Below, one piece after another: positions 13,261-24,519 of a stretch of 64,000 nt of DNA; position 1 is the first letter of the stretch; each line of letters opens with the position of its first letter. The notes beneath the pieces are model-generated. The model was not told where the DNA came from and searched no databases. It saw nothing but the letters and a program-made list of their open reading frames with translations. A program made the translations under genes and the position numbers. This stretch comes from Triticum aestivum (lineage: Eukaryota; Streptophyta; Magnoliopsida; Poales; Poaceae): positions 35,538,943 through 35,602,942 of the forward strand of contig NC_057814.1 in NCBI RefSeq assembly GCF_018294505.1, read 5' to 3'.

Positions 13261-13311
13261 AGGAGAAGTGCACCAACCTTGAGAGGGAAACGCCGAGGCA
13301 ACCGGCAGGTA

Positions 13312-13331
13312 GGGGGGGGGGGGGGGGGGGG
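13312..13331. repeat. Poly-G run (about 20 G)
   Basis: An uninterrupted G tract immediately after the copia fragment. Its length may be unreliable because such homopolymers are prone to sequencing error. It lies at or near the junction where recognisable gag sequence stops. Confidence 0.9.
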
Positions 13332-14463
13332 AGGAGCTCCGAGAAAGCCCGATCCGCCCCGCTTCCAAGTCAAAATATGTGAGCTTAGTTATAATTTCTC
13401 CGGGCAGATTTAGCTTGGTTTGAACTAATCACTTGTTTATGCAGGCTTACGCGGGATGCCCGCCTGCACCCCTAGAGAAAGGACACGTGACCCTAAAAAT
13501 CTCCACAAAAATCATGCCCCAAACCGAACCGATCCCCTCTGCGTCACCGCCATCGCCGGGTAAATCATCATGCACCACAGCATGCATGGCCAGCATAACC
13601 ACCACGGCAACAGAACAGCACCAACAGTACCGTCGATCAACAGGAACGGTCGATCAATGTGTCTGTGCCAGCCGTTTCTATCTTTTCGTTCATGTTCACG
13701 GTTGACGTCGTCATAAACTATAAGAGGAAATTAAGCAGCAGAAAGTAAAAGATGTGCGTGTACCAGCCGTTTCTCTGTTTTATTTCATGTTCATGCGTGA
13801 CGTTGTCATAAATTACAAGAGGAAATCAAGTTCCACAAGGTAGTAAAAGTTGCATTGCTCAATTTTAGTTGGAGGATAGGAGCAGTACTAGCTCGCGAAC
13901 TTTCCCAGCCGAAGATCCATCGAGGTTAGCTATTGGAGGGAAGAAAGCCCAGAGCAATTAATGGAACAGCTTTCTTGACTTCTCTGGTAAACCGATAAAG
14001 AAAGGTGTGCATGCGGATGATTCTGCAGCTCAGTTGTAGGGTTCGGCCCTGCTGTGCATATCTGTTTCCTGCTTTTCCCCCTACAGGAGCCAAAAGCCAG
14101 GATGGAGACTAGAAATTGATAGAAATAATTGCCTTTGAAAATTATTGATAGCATAAGTCGACACAGGAGAACAATGGATGTCGACACAAATACAGTAGGC
14201 GTGAACATGATGTCCGGAGCAGAGAGGAATGCAATGCTCGGCCCAGAAAGAGAAAACAACACAGCGAAAACTCGCCGTCTTGGGAAGAAAACCAAACCAA
14301 ACTAACATGACGACCAAACTCCAAAACAACTACCGAGGACACCGCGAGCAAACAAGAAAGTGCGTTCACGAAGGAGAACGACGCTGAGATGCCGTGGCAG
14401 CCCGATCCGGGATAGCTGGACCTAGGGTTTCCCCTGTTGTTCGAAGAGGGGCAAGATGTCGAC
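13332..14463. other. Intergenic sequence, no gene recognised
   Basis: No convincing protein or RNA gene. It contains an imperfect 95-bp tandem duplication (13656-13830). At 13930-14463 the composition resembles the repeat that continues into copy A', so the true left end of that repeat may be here. Minus-strand frames of up to 206 codons within 14142-14762 encode nothing I recognise and look fortuitous. Confidence 0.5.
13656..13830. repeat. Imperfect 95-bp tandem duplication
   Basis: The word CCAGCCGTTTCT occurs at 13668 and 13763. Both copies continue through a similar TTCATGTTCA...TGACG..GTCATAAA...AAGAGGAAAT series. Two copies are visible, diverged at perhaps one base in eight by eye. Confidence 0.75.
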
Positions 14464-15905
14464 CGTGGTAGCGCCTTGAAGAAGGGGACGGCACCCACGT
14501 GTGTCGCCGGTGCCAGCATCAAAACGTCGACCAAGGATTTTGCCTGGCTAGAGTCTGAGCAATCCCAAGCCGTCGGAGCAAGATTCGACGAAGATGAAGC
14601 CAACTCGTCGATTAGAACCGCCACCGCAGGAAAGGGAGCTACGGCCGCTGCCAAAGGAGGCACCGAATGCCGCCGGACGTGAGAGCTTCGGGATAGGCGG
14701 AAAGACGGGAGAAGGTTGGGGCCAAGAGCGAGGAGGTCTCGGCCAAATAAGGTACTCGGCATAAGGCGTGGGCCCCACTGTCAAACAAACATTGACGTGG
14801 CAGCCTCCTATTCGTTCGTGTCTGTCGAGGCATGTGTAAGTAAGACTAGGAAAAGATGTGCCATGTGGCAACCGCCATCTCTGTTCGAATTGTGAAGTCA
14901 CTTTATTTTGCCGAGAGGTCCCCTTTGGTTCTTGGCAATATTTTTGTCGAGTCCCTGATAGAAGGCTCACGACAAAGTTCTGTTTGCTTGAGGGTTATAC
15001 TCCGTATGCCTATTGCCGAGAACAGTTCTCAGCTAAGTCGTTGCCGAGTTTTTTTTCCAGTTTCGCCGAGTTTCTCGGGCACTCGACAAAGTAGTCGATT
15101 CCAGTAGTGAAATGAGATTTCTATCCGGATAGAGAAGATGGGCGGGACTTTGGTCGATCATAGACTTCATTCAGTCGAGAGTACACCTATGAAATGGTAA
15201 ATTGACGATATGTTTCCATATCCTTATAGTATCGACATAATTGCACGGTAATTTTTTCGACGATTCATGAAACGAGTGGTCGTCGGATCTTACGAATGTA
15301 TGAGAAAGTGGTGCTCCATGCCTCCATGGGTGGTTTCCTCATAACATCTCCAGCAGCTTTCATATTTTCAAAAGAAAAAATCACATGGAGGGGAAATTAG
15401 CACAAAAAACACATTCCAGCACCTTTCATGTACTCAATTTTTCTTTTGTAATTATTAAAAAAACATCCCATTTTCCCCCATATAAAGTGAAAGATGCATG
15501 TTCCCATATAATTCAATTGACCGTGGCGGGAGCCAACCGCCCGAACCTCATGCCTCCGCGTGCCCCTGCCATCCACCGGTAGACGCCTACCTCGGCATCA
15601 CCCTGCCTTACTGTCGGGTCAGCCGCCTTGGCCTGACAACCTACGCCGTCGTCCACTATTGGACCACCATGCCACCTACCGCTAGCGACCACCGGGCTGC
15701 CGTTGCGGACGCCCATCCGGCCACACACGCCTCCCCAGCTCCCCGTTCTCCCGTGGCATCTCCGCCGCGCCTCCCCACCGCTCGATCCTGCCCGTTGCAC
15801 CTCCTCCGCGGTCGATGTTGCCTCCTTCGTCGCTCGCCACCGCATCGGCCCGTGCTTCGTTGGGTCCCTATTCAGCACCGTCGGGGGAGAGATGCAAGAG
15901 AGAGA
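14464..15905. repeat. Unclassified repeat, copy A'
   Basis: Near-identical to 1-1435. Corresponding landmarks are the GTGGTAGCGCCTTGAAG start, the TTTGCCGAGAGG block (about 14900) and the TTCAGCACCG end (about 15872). After 15905 the copies share nothing, and the gypsy-like LTR that follows copy A is not found after A'. The pair is therefore not part of one larger tandem duplication that includes the LTR. Confidence 0.75.
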
Positions 15906-16332
15906 GAGAGATGTCCCTAACAAAATTGGTAGCACAACTTGTCCAGGACACGACGGTTTGAACAGATGTGCAGGTGGAGGATATGGTACTCCTATACTTT
16001 TATATTCCTGCGCTTTTTATATATACACGTGTACCAAATAGCTAGGCTAGCTGTGCGCGCGGTGATTAACCCGTTGCACGTACACACGGAGTGCACATAA
16101 CAGTGTAGCACGGCAGTACACGCTTCACTCCTTTCCGACGTCCTGATGGGCAGTGCACGCTTCACGCACATAACACTGTACGTCCACGTATGCACTGACG
16201 GGCGCACGTTGTTTTCGCGGCCGCATACCCGGCCAGCCCCAGGGAAAAGTCGTCGCCCCGGCGCGTCGTCGAGGCCGGCCTATCTTCTCCGTGCTGCGAG
16301 CCCCGCGGTAACTTACTTTACTGAAGGCAAAA
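15906..16332. other. Intergenic sequence, nothing recognised
   Basis: A GC-rich stretch with many CGCGCG and TACGTA-type words and short open frames of up to about 75 codons without recognisable domains. It ends where the left LTR of the copia element becomes recognisable. Confidence 0.5.
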
Positions 16333-16418
16333 GGCCAATATATATACATGTGTGATAAAGTGCAGGAAACCTCTTATACAATGGGGATAAACCAGAAAAA
16401 GACTATACACATCTAACA
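16333..16418 (-). repeat. 3' LTR of the copia element, outer end eroded
   Basis: Matches 21310-21396 over GGCCAATATATATACATG to CTATACACATCTAACA. The ~10 outermost bases (TGTTAGGAAT in the other copy) are not recognisable here. On the minus strand it begins TGTTAGATGTG directly after the purine-rich tract GAGTTTGAGGGGGG (16419-16432), which is the polypurine tract. Confidence 0.85.
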
Positions 16419-16430
16419 CCCCCCTCAAAC

Positions 16431-16876
16431 TCATAGTGGATCAACAACACTGAGTTTGGAGAGGAAAAAGGCATGCTCTGCCCGAGTCTGTGCCTTCGTG
16501 AAGAAGTCAGCCAACTGTAACTCAAAGGGCACATAGTGAAGAGTGAGAGTCTGATCCTGCACAGCAGCACGCACGAAGTGGGCATCCACACCGATGTGCT
16601 TAGTGAGCTCATGCTTCACCAGGTCACGCGCAATACTGATAGCACCATTACTGTCTGACAGTAAGGGAGTCGAGGTAGCAGCAGACACACCAAAATCCTC
16701 AAGTAACCACCGTAACCAGATCACCTCAGCCGTTAGCATAGCGATGGCTCGCAACTCAGCCTCTGTACTCGAGCGAGAAATTGCAGTCTGTTTGTCTTCC
16801 AAGCAATAAGAGAGCCACCAAGAATAAGTGAGCGTCGATCAGAGGGATCACTAGCCCAGGTAGCATCAGAGTAAGC
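16431..16876 (-). pseudogene. Copia RNase H domain, broken
   Basis: The final part of the polyprotein. The conserved motifs AYSDATWASD (start of RNase H), SRSSTEAELRA, WLRWLLEDFG, LLSDSNGAISIA, THIGVDAHFVR-like KHIGVDAHFVRAAV and LADFFTKA are all readable, ending at the stop at 16431. The domain is separated from reverse transcriptase by an in-frame TAG near 16875 that probably replaces a Gln codon. A small deletion with a frameshift near 16795 removes part of the GG.LIAWK.KKQ stretch. It would degrade the RNA strand of RNA:DNA hybrids in an intact element. Confidence 0.85.
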
Positions 16877-18429
16877 CTAGAGCTCAAGAGAACTGGAGCG
16901 GGGAAAGAAAAGACGCTGAGAGATCGTGCCACGAAGATATTGTAGAACACGGAGGAGGTGACTATAGTGGACAGAGGTGGGGGCTGAAACAAACTGACTC
17001 AGGATGTGAACAGGATAGGAGATGTCAGGACGCGTAACAGCAAGATAGACAAGGCTACCAACGAGGTGACGATAGCGAGTGGGATTAGGAAGAGGGTCAC
17101 CATCAGAGGCACGAAGCTGAACATTGAGCTCCATAGGAGTCACAACGGTGCGGTCATCACTGAGAGCAGCTCGAGCGAGAAGATCCTGAATATATTTCCC
17201 TTGAGAGATGTAGAAGCCATCAGAGGTCGAGGAGATCTCAATCCCAAGAAAATAGCGAAGAGGACCAAGATCAGTCATGAGGAACTGGTCGTGAAGGCGG
17301 GCCTTAACAAAGGCAATGTAGTCAGAGTCGTCACCAATGATGATCATATCATCAACATAAAGAAGGAGAAGAGTCCGACCACGAGGAGATGTGTGAACAA
17401 ACAACGCGGGATCGTGATCACTGGGCAAGAAACCAGCGGCAGTCACCACAGAGGCAAAGCGCTCAAACCAGGCGCGAGGGGCCTGTTTAAGACCATAGAG
17501 GGAGCGGCGAAGTCGACAGACCATACCGTCAGGAGCATAGTACCCCGTGGTGGCTGCATGTAAACCTCGTCACGCAACTCGCCATTAAGAAAAGCGTTCT
17601 GGACATCAAGTTGAGAGATAGACCAATGACAAACAGAAGCAACAGCAAGAAGAGTGCGAACAGTGGTCATATGGGCCACAGGAGCGAATGTCTCATCATA
17701 ATCGCGTCCCTGCTCCTGCTGAAAACCACGGGCCACAAGGCGCGCTTTGTAGCGCTCAAGAGAACCATCAGAGCGAGTCTTAATCTTGTAGACCCACTTG
17801 CAGGTGATGGGACGGACATCGGAAGGGAGGGAAACCAGATCCCATGTGCCAGAGCGCTCAAGGGCAGCAAGCTCTTCGGCCATCGCAAGCTGCCATTCAG
17901 GCTGAGTCATGGCAGTCCGATAGGAAGTGGGCTCAGCAATAACAGAGAGACCGTACCGATCAGGAGAGTAGCGATCAGGCGGGGGGCGAGGCCGAGCACG
18001 GAGGTTATGAACCGGGGGAGGCGTGTAAGGAGGTGTACCAGAGGTGGAAGGCGCATCAGGGGAAACATCCTCAGAACGAGGGCGACGAGTATAGTGAAGA
18101 GGAAATGGTGAGAGAGGACGACGGACTGGAGATGATGGTGGAGAGTTGGAGGAGGAGGATGGGGAAGATGGTGTCGGTGGTGAAGGAGAAGGAAGAAGAG
18201 GTGCAGGCGGAGGAGGAAAAACATGAGGAGGCACATAGCAGGGTGTATCAGGGAGAAGAAGAAAATAAAGATCGTCCATAGAGAAGCTCGAGGTAGAAGA
18301 ACGTGGGTAGTAAGAGCGAGACTCTTCAAAGGTCACATCACGCGAGATGCACAAACGACGACCAACAGGATCCCAGCAGCGATAGCCCTTGTGCTCATCG
18401 CTGTAGCCAAGAAAAACACACTCAACCGA
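16877..18429 (-). pseudogene. Copia reverse transcriptase, frameshifted
   Basis: Upstream is a proline/serine-rich linker. The polymerase domain then begins with [17 protein letters not shown], followed by [34 protein letters not shown] (catalytic Asp) and YMQPPRG. A one-base frameshift near 17550 moves the rest ([36 protein letters not shown]) into another frame ending with the stop near 16875. The YVDD catalytic motif is intact, but no single frame spans the enzyme. The part from 18429 follows a TAG at 18430 that ends the integrase frame. Confidence 0.88.
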
Positions 18430-19015
18430 CTAAGCAGTCAGTTTGGTGCGTTCTCGCGGGGCAAGAAGAACATAGCACACACATCCAAACATACGAAGAG
18501 CTGAGTAGTCAGGAGAGCGACCAGTGAGACACTCCATAGGAATACCACCCTGCAGAGCAGTCGATGGTTGTATGTTGATGAGATAGGTGGATGCAGAAAC
18601 AGCCTCAGCCCAAAAATGGGGTGGGAGAGAGGCGGCAATCATCAGAGCACGAGCCGTCTCAAGTAGATGACGATGCTTATGTTCGGCAACGCCATTCTGA
18701 GCATGTGCACCAGGACATGAGAACTGGGCAAGAGTACCCTGTTCCGCAAGAAAACCACGCAACAGCTGGGAGATAAACTCACCAGCGGAGTCAGCACGAA
18801 AAGTACGAATGGGCGTGGAAAACTGGGTGTGAACCATGGCAGCAAAACGTTTGTATATAGAGAGAACCTCGCTACGAGATTTCATAATGTAGAGCCAAGT
18901 GTAGCGAGAGAAATCATCAATAAACAAGATATAGTAGCGGTGACCACCTTTCGAATCAAAGGGAGCAGGACCCCATACATCAGAATGAACTAAGTCAAAA
19001 GGATGCTGATTTATA
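18430..19015 (-). pseudogene. Copia integrase core, broken
   Basis: Contains HSDVWGP and [12 protein letters not shown] at the start of the rve domain, FRADSAGEF carrying the second catalytic Asp, and [10 protein letters not shown] with the catalytic Glu. [17 protein letters not shown] and the RMFGCVCYV region follow. A frameshift near 19015 separates it from the zinc-binding pre-integrase region. A TAG at 18430 interrupts the conserved ...[19 protein letters not shown] segment that continues in the same frame. The enzyme would insert element cDNA into chromosomes. Confidence 0.87.
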
Positions 19016-19886
19016 CCGACTCACTGGTAGAATAAGGTAACTGGGTCTGTTTGTCAAGTCTGCAGCCAGTACAAGGTAAAGAAACATCTCCAGATACAGA
19101 CCCTAAGAAGCACTGACGAACTAAAGAAGACAAGCGAGAGCCACATAGGTGACCAAGGCGATGATGCCACTGCTGGAAGGACGCAGACGAAGAGGCAGCA
19201 AGAGCATGGGAGCTGGCTGAAGTGGTGGCAGCGGAAGGAACACAAAGCCAGTCAACCTCCCAAAGGCCCTCTGACTCACGGCGCCGGGGGCCAGCACCAA
19301 TCAAAGCCTTGGTGCGACGATCCTGAATGGAGCAAGAGTCGGTATCAAGAATGACACGACAACCAGAATCAGTAAGTTGGGCAGCGGAAAAAAGATTCAT
19401 GATGAGGCGAGGAACATGTGAAACATTAGGAACAGAAAAAGATGGAGTGGAAAGAAGACCACGGCTAGCAACAGGAAGAGGTGTGCCATCAGCGGTAAGA
19501 ACATTAACAGGCGAATCAAGAGGTCGGAGAGAAGACAACACAGAAGAATCAGAAGACATATGAAAAGAGGCGCCAGAATCCAGAACCCACGAAGATGTAC
19601 CTGACTGTGTAGATGCCTGCGGTGGGGGAGCAGTGGCTGCAGTCACAGCAGCAGCGGAACCGGTCGACGAAGAGCCTGAGGAAGCTAAGAGACACTTGAG
19701 CCTCATAATGTCCTGGTCAATGAGTGACGGGGTCGAGGAGGATCCAGGAGTCCCACTGGAAGAGGAGCGCCTCTGGTCTCGCTTCTTCTCACGGCAATCA
19801 GACTCTGGGTGACCTGGCCGAGAGCAGTAGCCACAGAAGGTGTCACGGCGCGACCGGCCCCTCTCAGCATAAGAAGGACGACCCAC
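19011..19886 (-). pseudogene. Copia Gag zinc knuckle, protease and pre-integrase region
   Basis: The reading frame starts just after a frameshift from gag and carries a CCHC zinc knuckle (CGYCSRPGHPESDC). The aspartic protease active site follows as WVLDSGASFHMSS with the DSGA motif, and then PLPVASRG and VPRLIMNLFSAAQL typical of copia protease. Last is the GAG-pre-integrase HHCC-like segment (WHHRLGHLCGSRL...CTGCRLDKQ). It ends at a stop caused by a frameshift near 19015. Order and spacing are normal for copia. Confidence 0.88.
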
Positions 19887-20761
19887 CCCCCTGAAGGAGT
19901 AGGCAGGAGCGGTGGAGCAGTGAGGCGAGTAGGTGGCAGAGGAGCTCGGGTGACCAACACTGATGGAACCACAAGTAACCCAGCAGAGCGTAGGCGGGTC
20001 TCTTCAGCACGAAGCTCCGCAAGTACCTCCGAGATAGGAACACAACCACGAGCGAGCAGGTGAGCACGGCAAGGCTCGAACTCAGAGCGAAGACGAAATA
20101 AGAACTCGTGAACCCACTGAAACTCCAAATCGGACCGTGTAGTCTGACAACAACGGCAAGTTCCACAAACGACGGTCTGAAGAGAGTCAAGCTGACGCCA
20201 GATGGCAGAGCACTGTGAATAGAACTCATCAACAGAGGAATCACCTTGCTGGAGTGTATGCTCCTGACGCACCACAGATAGGTAGAGAGCATCACCAGAG
20301 GGCTGATAGCGCTGACAGAGATAAGACCACATCGTTGCAACTGTGCCAAGTCCCATGAACTCCGAGGCAAACTGAGGAAGGACACTCGCAGTAAGAACAG
20401 CAGCAGCACGAGCATCATCATTGCACCACTGAGTGTAAGCAGACAGATCATCACGATAGGAAGAAAGGGCATCCGAATAGGCTGACATCTGCTGATCATA
20501 GGCATCAACTGCAGTATCATCGAGAGCCTTGGCGGCATCGCGATCAGCCTGAGAAGCATCAACAGCAAGAACCGCCGGTGCTGGCGGGGTAGGAGCCACT
20601 GAAGCAACAGGGCAAGGCGGACAGGGGACCTCGCCAGAGAGAACACCCCACAGAAGGAGACCGCGCATGTGGATACGCATAAACCCCGCAAACTCGGCAT
20701 AGTTGGTGCCATCGAAGATCACCGAGCACCGAGGAACGGCGACATAGCCCGAAGAAGACAT
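19880..20761 (-). pseudogene. Copia Gag capsid region
   Basis: The probable start is ATG at 20761 (MSSSGYVAVPRCSVIFDGTN), because the upstream frame is only a GC-rich leader. The UBN2-type Gag signature is visible as FDGTNYAEFAGFMRIHMRG and, farther on, MGLGTVATMWSYLCQRYQPSGDALY. These are followed by VDEFYSQCSAIWRQLDSLQ and WVHEFLFRLRSEFEPCRAHLLARG. A frameshift at a C-run near 19885 ends the frame before the zinc knuckle. Gag would form the virus-like particle. The frame remains open upstream to 21250, but that part is low-complexity Pro/Arg and is probably untranslated leader. Confidence 0.85.
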
Positions 20762-21299
20762 GAGGAGCTCTTTTTTTTTGTCAACTGCTACAGGAGGCCC
20801 CGATCCAGATCGGGATCGGGCTCGCGCTGGCTCAATCCAGCCCCGATGAAGGAAGCGGGGGGGGGGGGGGGGGGGGGGGGAGGGCGAGCGTGGGAGTGGC
20901 CGGCCCTGGGCAGCACCGGCTGCAGCAGGAGGCGGCCAGGGGCGGCAGGGCGCGGGGAGGTCGCGGTCGGGCGCGGGGCGGCGCGGGGAGGTGGCTGCCG
21001 GGCGCGGGGAGGTGGCTGCTGGCCGCGGCCGAGCACGGGAAGGCGCGGGGCGGCGCGAGGCGGCAACGGCAGGCCGCGGCCGCGCTCGGGGCGGCGCGGG
21101 ACAGCGACGGCAGGCCGCGGCCGAGCTCGGGGCAGCGCGGGCCGGGGCAAGACGGCGTGGCGGCGGGGAAGGAGAGAGCCGGGGCGAGGGAGGAGGTGGC
21201 CGGCGCCGGCGACGAGGTAGAGGGAGGTCGGCGACGGGGGAGCTAGGCACGAAGCTGCGAGCGTGCGGGAGCGGGAGAGAAACCTAAGCATCTGATACA
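20762..21299 (-). other. GC-rich leader and primer-binding site of the copia element
   Basis: The region between the 5' LTR and gag. Directly inside the LTR the minus strand reads TGTATCAGATGC, a degraded match to the tRNA-Met primer-binding site. The rest is extremely GC-rich with a 24-base G run on the plus strand (20857-20880) and repeated GCGCGGGGCGGCG-like words. Long open frames on both strands here reflect composition. Confidence 0.65.
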
Positions 21300-21396
21300 T
21301 GTTAGGAATGGCCAATATATATACATGTGTGGTAAAGTGCAGGAAATCTCTTTATACAACGGGGATAAACCAGAAAAAGACTATACACATCCAACG
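21300..21396 (-). repeat. 5' LTR of the copia element (about 97 bp)
   Basis: On the plus strand it runs from TGTTAGGAATGGCC to ATACACATCCAAC. It matches 16333-16418 with few differences, and the outermost base expected to complete TG...CA is changed (G at 21396). LTRs this short leave little room for promoter and polyadenylation signals. Confidence 0.85.
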
Positions 21397-22872
21397 GCGC
21401 CAAGTCGATCGTACACACATATGGTCGCCCCCCGCGTCGTGGCGACCGGCCGGCCGTGCTATGCCTGCCCCCGCGCTCCAGCGCGCGAGCGTCGGCACGC
21501 ACGCACGTACGATCCGTGCACGCGGAGACTGCCGGGCGCGCGCGCGGCCACGGTGGCGAACGCGCACTGAACTGCCTTGCCGGCACGGCGCCAGCCGGCC
21601 GCGCTCGCGCGGTGGGTGGCTCACGCGGCAAGCTCGTCGTACGTGTACGGGAAGACTATAGCTTGCTTGGAGGTGTGGTACGCGTACGTGGCGCGTCAAT
21701 TCGCGCGCGACTCCTGTGTCTCCCCGCTAGTCACCTTTGCCGATCGATCACGTACGCGCATCCCGAAAAGAGAACTATGACGTGGTTCCCCTAAGACAAC
21801 ACGTACGGTTATTACAGTCGCAGAGAGACCACCTGTTTTGTGTGATCAACTACCCCGTTGCATTCGCTGGCGCGCGAGCCTGTCTCTCTCCCTTACACGT
21901 ACTGCAGCGATTCGGCATCATGGCTTCTGGCTTCCTGGAGAGGCCTTTCCTGCACGTCCATGCACGTACGCATCACACCTCTCTCTTAGCTAGTAGGAGT
22001 AGCTGCTAGTTAATGTGCATGATTATGTATGCACCAAACTAATTAATCACGCTGTCATGGACTGATGGCTGTACGGCCGATGATAATCGCGAGCTGTGTG
22101 TCGAGCCGTTAGACTAGCCACAATGGGTACTAACATAGACTAGTAATATGCATATGTTACCAATCTATATTACTATGCAACATTTTATTTATTAGGCTAT
22201 AGGCTCATCTTGCTTTGATATGTGTGACTTTAGTACGATCGGCCCGTGCATGCATCAGTGTTGCTGCTGCAGGAGTCACCGTGTGTACCAAACGATGATT
22301 TAAAGTAATCAAGAATGGAAGCGAGTAGTGGTCAACGACGGCAGACAGACCGATGGATGGATGGATATGTGGATTCGACGGACGACGTGCAGCTGGATAT
22401 CTAATCTAAACTAATCCGACCGAACCCGAACGTGTCGACTTGCAACACGTTCGATCGGCCCCATGAATGAACTACATGATGGGCGTTGCGTATGGACGTG
22501 ATGATGAGTTTTACCGGCAATGATCGACCGATTTGAGTGACGGGAACTTCCTCATCTTTTTTACCAGAAAAGTGCATCGGCGGGCCGGTGCATTTCTGCT
22601 CGTCTATCGTGGCGACGTGGAAAGACAAGAATTTTCGACACGGATGGGATGGGATGGGATGGGTGGGTGGACGATCATCGGCTCTACTGTAGTCGACATG
22701 CCTCAGTGCATGGCTGGAAACTAATGGATGCTCAGTGTCAGTGGCCTATTTGAAGGCACGGTTTTTATTTTCGCTCCATGCATGCACCTAGTATATATCA
22801 AATCACTCCGTTTGTGTTGCTTATAAAGGTTATATATACGTAGCATCGAAGGACTTTGTACTGTTTGTGTTA
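21397..22872. other. Intergenic sequence, no gene recognised
   Basis: GC-rich on the left (CGTACG/GCGCGC words), becoming AT-richer towards 22800. Open frames are short (up to about 115 codons), overlap on both strands and contain no recognisable domain. One MITE-like palindrome lies at about 22124-22190. I see nothing else. Confidence 0.5.
22124..22190. mobile_element. MITE-like palindromic fragment
   Basis: ACAATGGGTACTAACATAG is followed by an imperfect palindrome centred on ATATGCATAT (arms AACATAGACTAGTA versus the inverse of CCAATCTATATT). Very similar palindromes are common in Triticeae MITEs. The outer ends are not defined here, so this may be only part of an element. Confidence 0.45.
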
Positions 22873-23119
22873 CTCCCTCCGTTTTTATTTACTTCACGTA
22901 TTAGTTTTGATCAAAGTCAACTTTTGTAAACTTTGACAATGTTTAGAGACAAAAATATTAACATATGTAATAACAAATCAATATCATTAAATTCATTATT
23001 GAATGATCATATAAATTTGTTATGGTAAATATTTATATTATTTTTATAAACTTGGTCAAACTTTGCAAAGTTTGATTTCAGTCAACTTTAATATGCGAAC
23101 TAAATAAAAACAGAGGGAG
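22873..23119. mobile_element. Stowaway MITE (Tc1/mariner type), 247 bp
   Basis: Begins CTCCCTCCGTTTTTATTTAC and ends AAATAAAAACAGAGGGAG, so the terminal inverted repeats match with about one mismatch. It is flanked on both sides by the TA dinucleotide duplicated by this superfamily. The interior is AT-rich and non-coding. It would rely on a mariner transposase in trans. Confidence 0.93.
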
Positions 23120-24519
23120 TACTTATTTGTCCCCTCATTCACGGAAAGTGAAAAAAAGGCGAAGACAGAGAGGAAATGATGTCAAAATTAGCATAGCAGA
23201 GGTGAGTCCAGCGAGGCCGAGGACACGTTCCGGTTTACCGACGGTAGCACCGGACGGGGAGGCGTACGACGCATGCTATGCTAGCTGGAACCAAAAGAAA
23301 CACAGTCCATCATCCGATAGACAGATTCCGCAGTACTAGCTGCTCGGTCGGTCACTGCAGCAGCGCCAGCGACGCTGCTAGCGACTAAACGCGCGCTTTA
23401 TCTCGATCGTCGGACGCCGGCCGGCGATGTTTGTCAGCACCCCTACCGACCCACGGCGCATGGGGAGGAGATGGAATATTTGTTCGTCCCTTTTTCTCCC
23501 TTGGCAACATCAACGACATGCGCGGGATTTCGCTTTGTCTCCTCCGTCGCCGTCGTGGCCGTGGTGCGTGTCCAAGTGTCCATGGGCACACGTACACTTG
23601 GACCTTCTAGATGCCAGTGGCAACAACAATCTACCCATTTTTCTTTCCCAAAATCTAAAAAATGGCCGCGCGCTAAACAGACAGAACGAGCGGCTGAACG
23701 AGAGCCGCTCGATCTCGTCCCGATCGACGGCGCGCCGTGTCCAGGTGTCCCCTGGTCGGGTGGTGGGGCCGCGCCGCTCAGACCCGCGCGTGGACCGGTC
23801 GCCTGGTCCGATTGCGCCGCGCCGCGCGAGATAAACCGCCCGTGGGACCCACATGTCATTGAGGATTAGGCAGTTCTCCAGCGTTTTAGCCGTCGTGCGT
23901 AGTGGGCAGCGGTTTCGAATTTTGTGCCATTACCCCGTCCACCCCCCACCTCTCGCCGCCCATTCCTCCTCTTTCCCCCTTTGCTTTCGCCGTTGGTTGG
24001 TGCTCGGAGGCGGTTCCAAATCCGCCGGGTTGTGGTCGACGGTGGGGCGCGCCACGAGGGTCGTCGTCCGCGGCGGCACAGGTACTGCTCCTACGCGCGC
24101 TCCTCGTCTTCGTCCTGCTTGTTTCTCCACTCGCCCGCCCTCCTTTTTTCTGGTGAGGTCACTCGTTTTCCGGTGAGGTCACGGTCGTTGTCAGGGAGGT
24201 CGAGGTAGAGGTCGAAGTCGAGGTCGCGGTCGGGGTTAGGGAGGTCGAACTCATTTTCCGGCGAGGTTGTGGTCACCCCCGCGGACTACTTCGTTTGGGA
24301 AACCGCCGGATTGGCAGGGGTGGGTTAGGGTTGTGCTCATCCCGTCGTTTTTGCGTTGCAGTAGGGGGTGAGCTCGTGCATATACGTACGGTATGAGTGG
24401 TTCAGGGAGGATGAGTGGTTCGCGGCGATAGAGCCTCGTCTGTGGATTGAAGCCTCGCGGTGGATCTGGTGTTTTTGATGAGTGTTTTTCCCCCGCGGTG
24501 TGCAACTCTGTTGCCCCTT
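23120..24519 (+). promoter_or_regulatory. 5' flank and probable untranslated leader of the Ulp1-like gene
   Basis: No coding domain. The sequence turns GC-rich at about 23680-24080. It contains a local hairpin (GAGCGGCT...AGCCGCTC, about 23690-23711) and a CT-rich stretch typical of plant transcription starts. A possible splice donor at about 24080 (GGCACAG/GTACTGC) would allow a leader intron reaching the acceptor at 25512. A short GAGGTCG-rich minisatellite lies at about 24170-24260. Promoter assignment is inferred only from position. Confidence 0.35.

Larger units (their letters stand above)
16333..21396 (-). mobile_element. Nearly complete but inactivated Ty1/copia retrotransposon with very short LTRs
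   Basis: A minus-strand element with the order LTR, leader, gag, protease, integrase, reverse transcriptase, RNase H, polypurine tract, LTR. Integrase before reverse transcriptase defines copia. The LTRs are only 86-97 bp. The polyprotein is broken by at least four frameshifts (near 19885, 19015, 17550 and 16795) and two internal stops (18430 and about 16875). The phrase YVDDMIIIGDD and short LTRs suggest the Ivana/Oryco or Ale-type lineages, an inference. It would need trans-acting proteins to move. Confidence 0.9.

Noticed and set aside
14142..14762. 206-codon minus-strand frame
   Set aside because: Half of it lies in the repeat also present at the window start, where the frame differs, and the predicted peptide has no recognisable domain.
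17006..18504. Plus-strand frames of up to 185 codons opposite the copia pol region
   Set aside because: They are antisense shadows of reverse transcriptase and integrase, which are clearly coded on the minus strand.
20669..21315. Arg/Gly- and Ala/Pro-rich frames in the copia leader
   Set aside because: GC-rich low-complexity sequence with a poly-G run and no domain; the real gag start is the ATG at 20761 on the minus strand.
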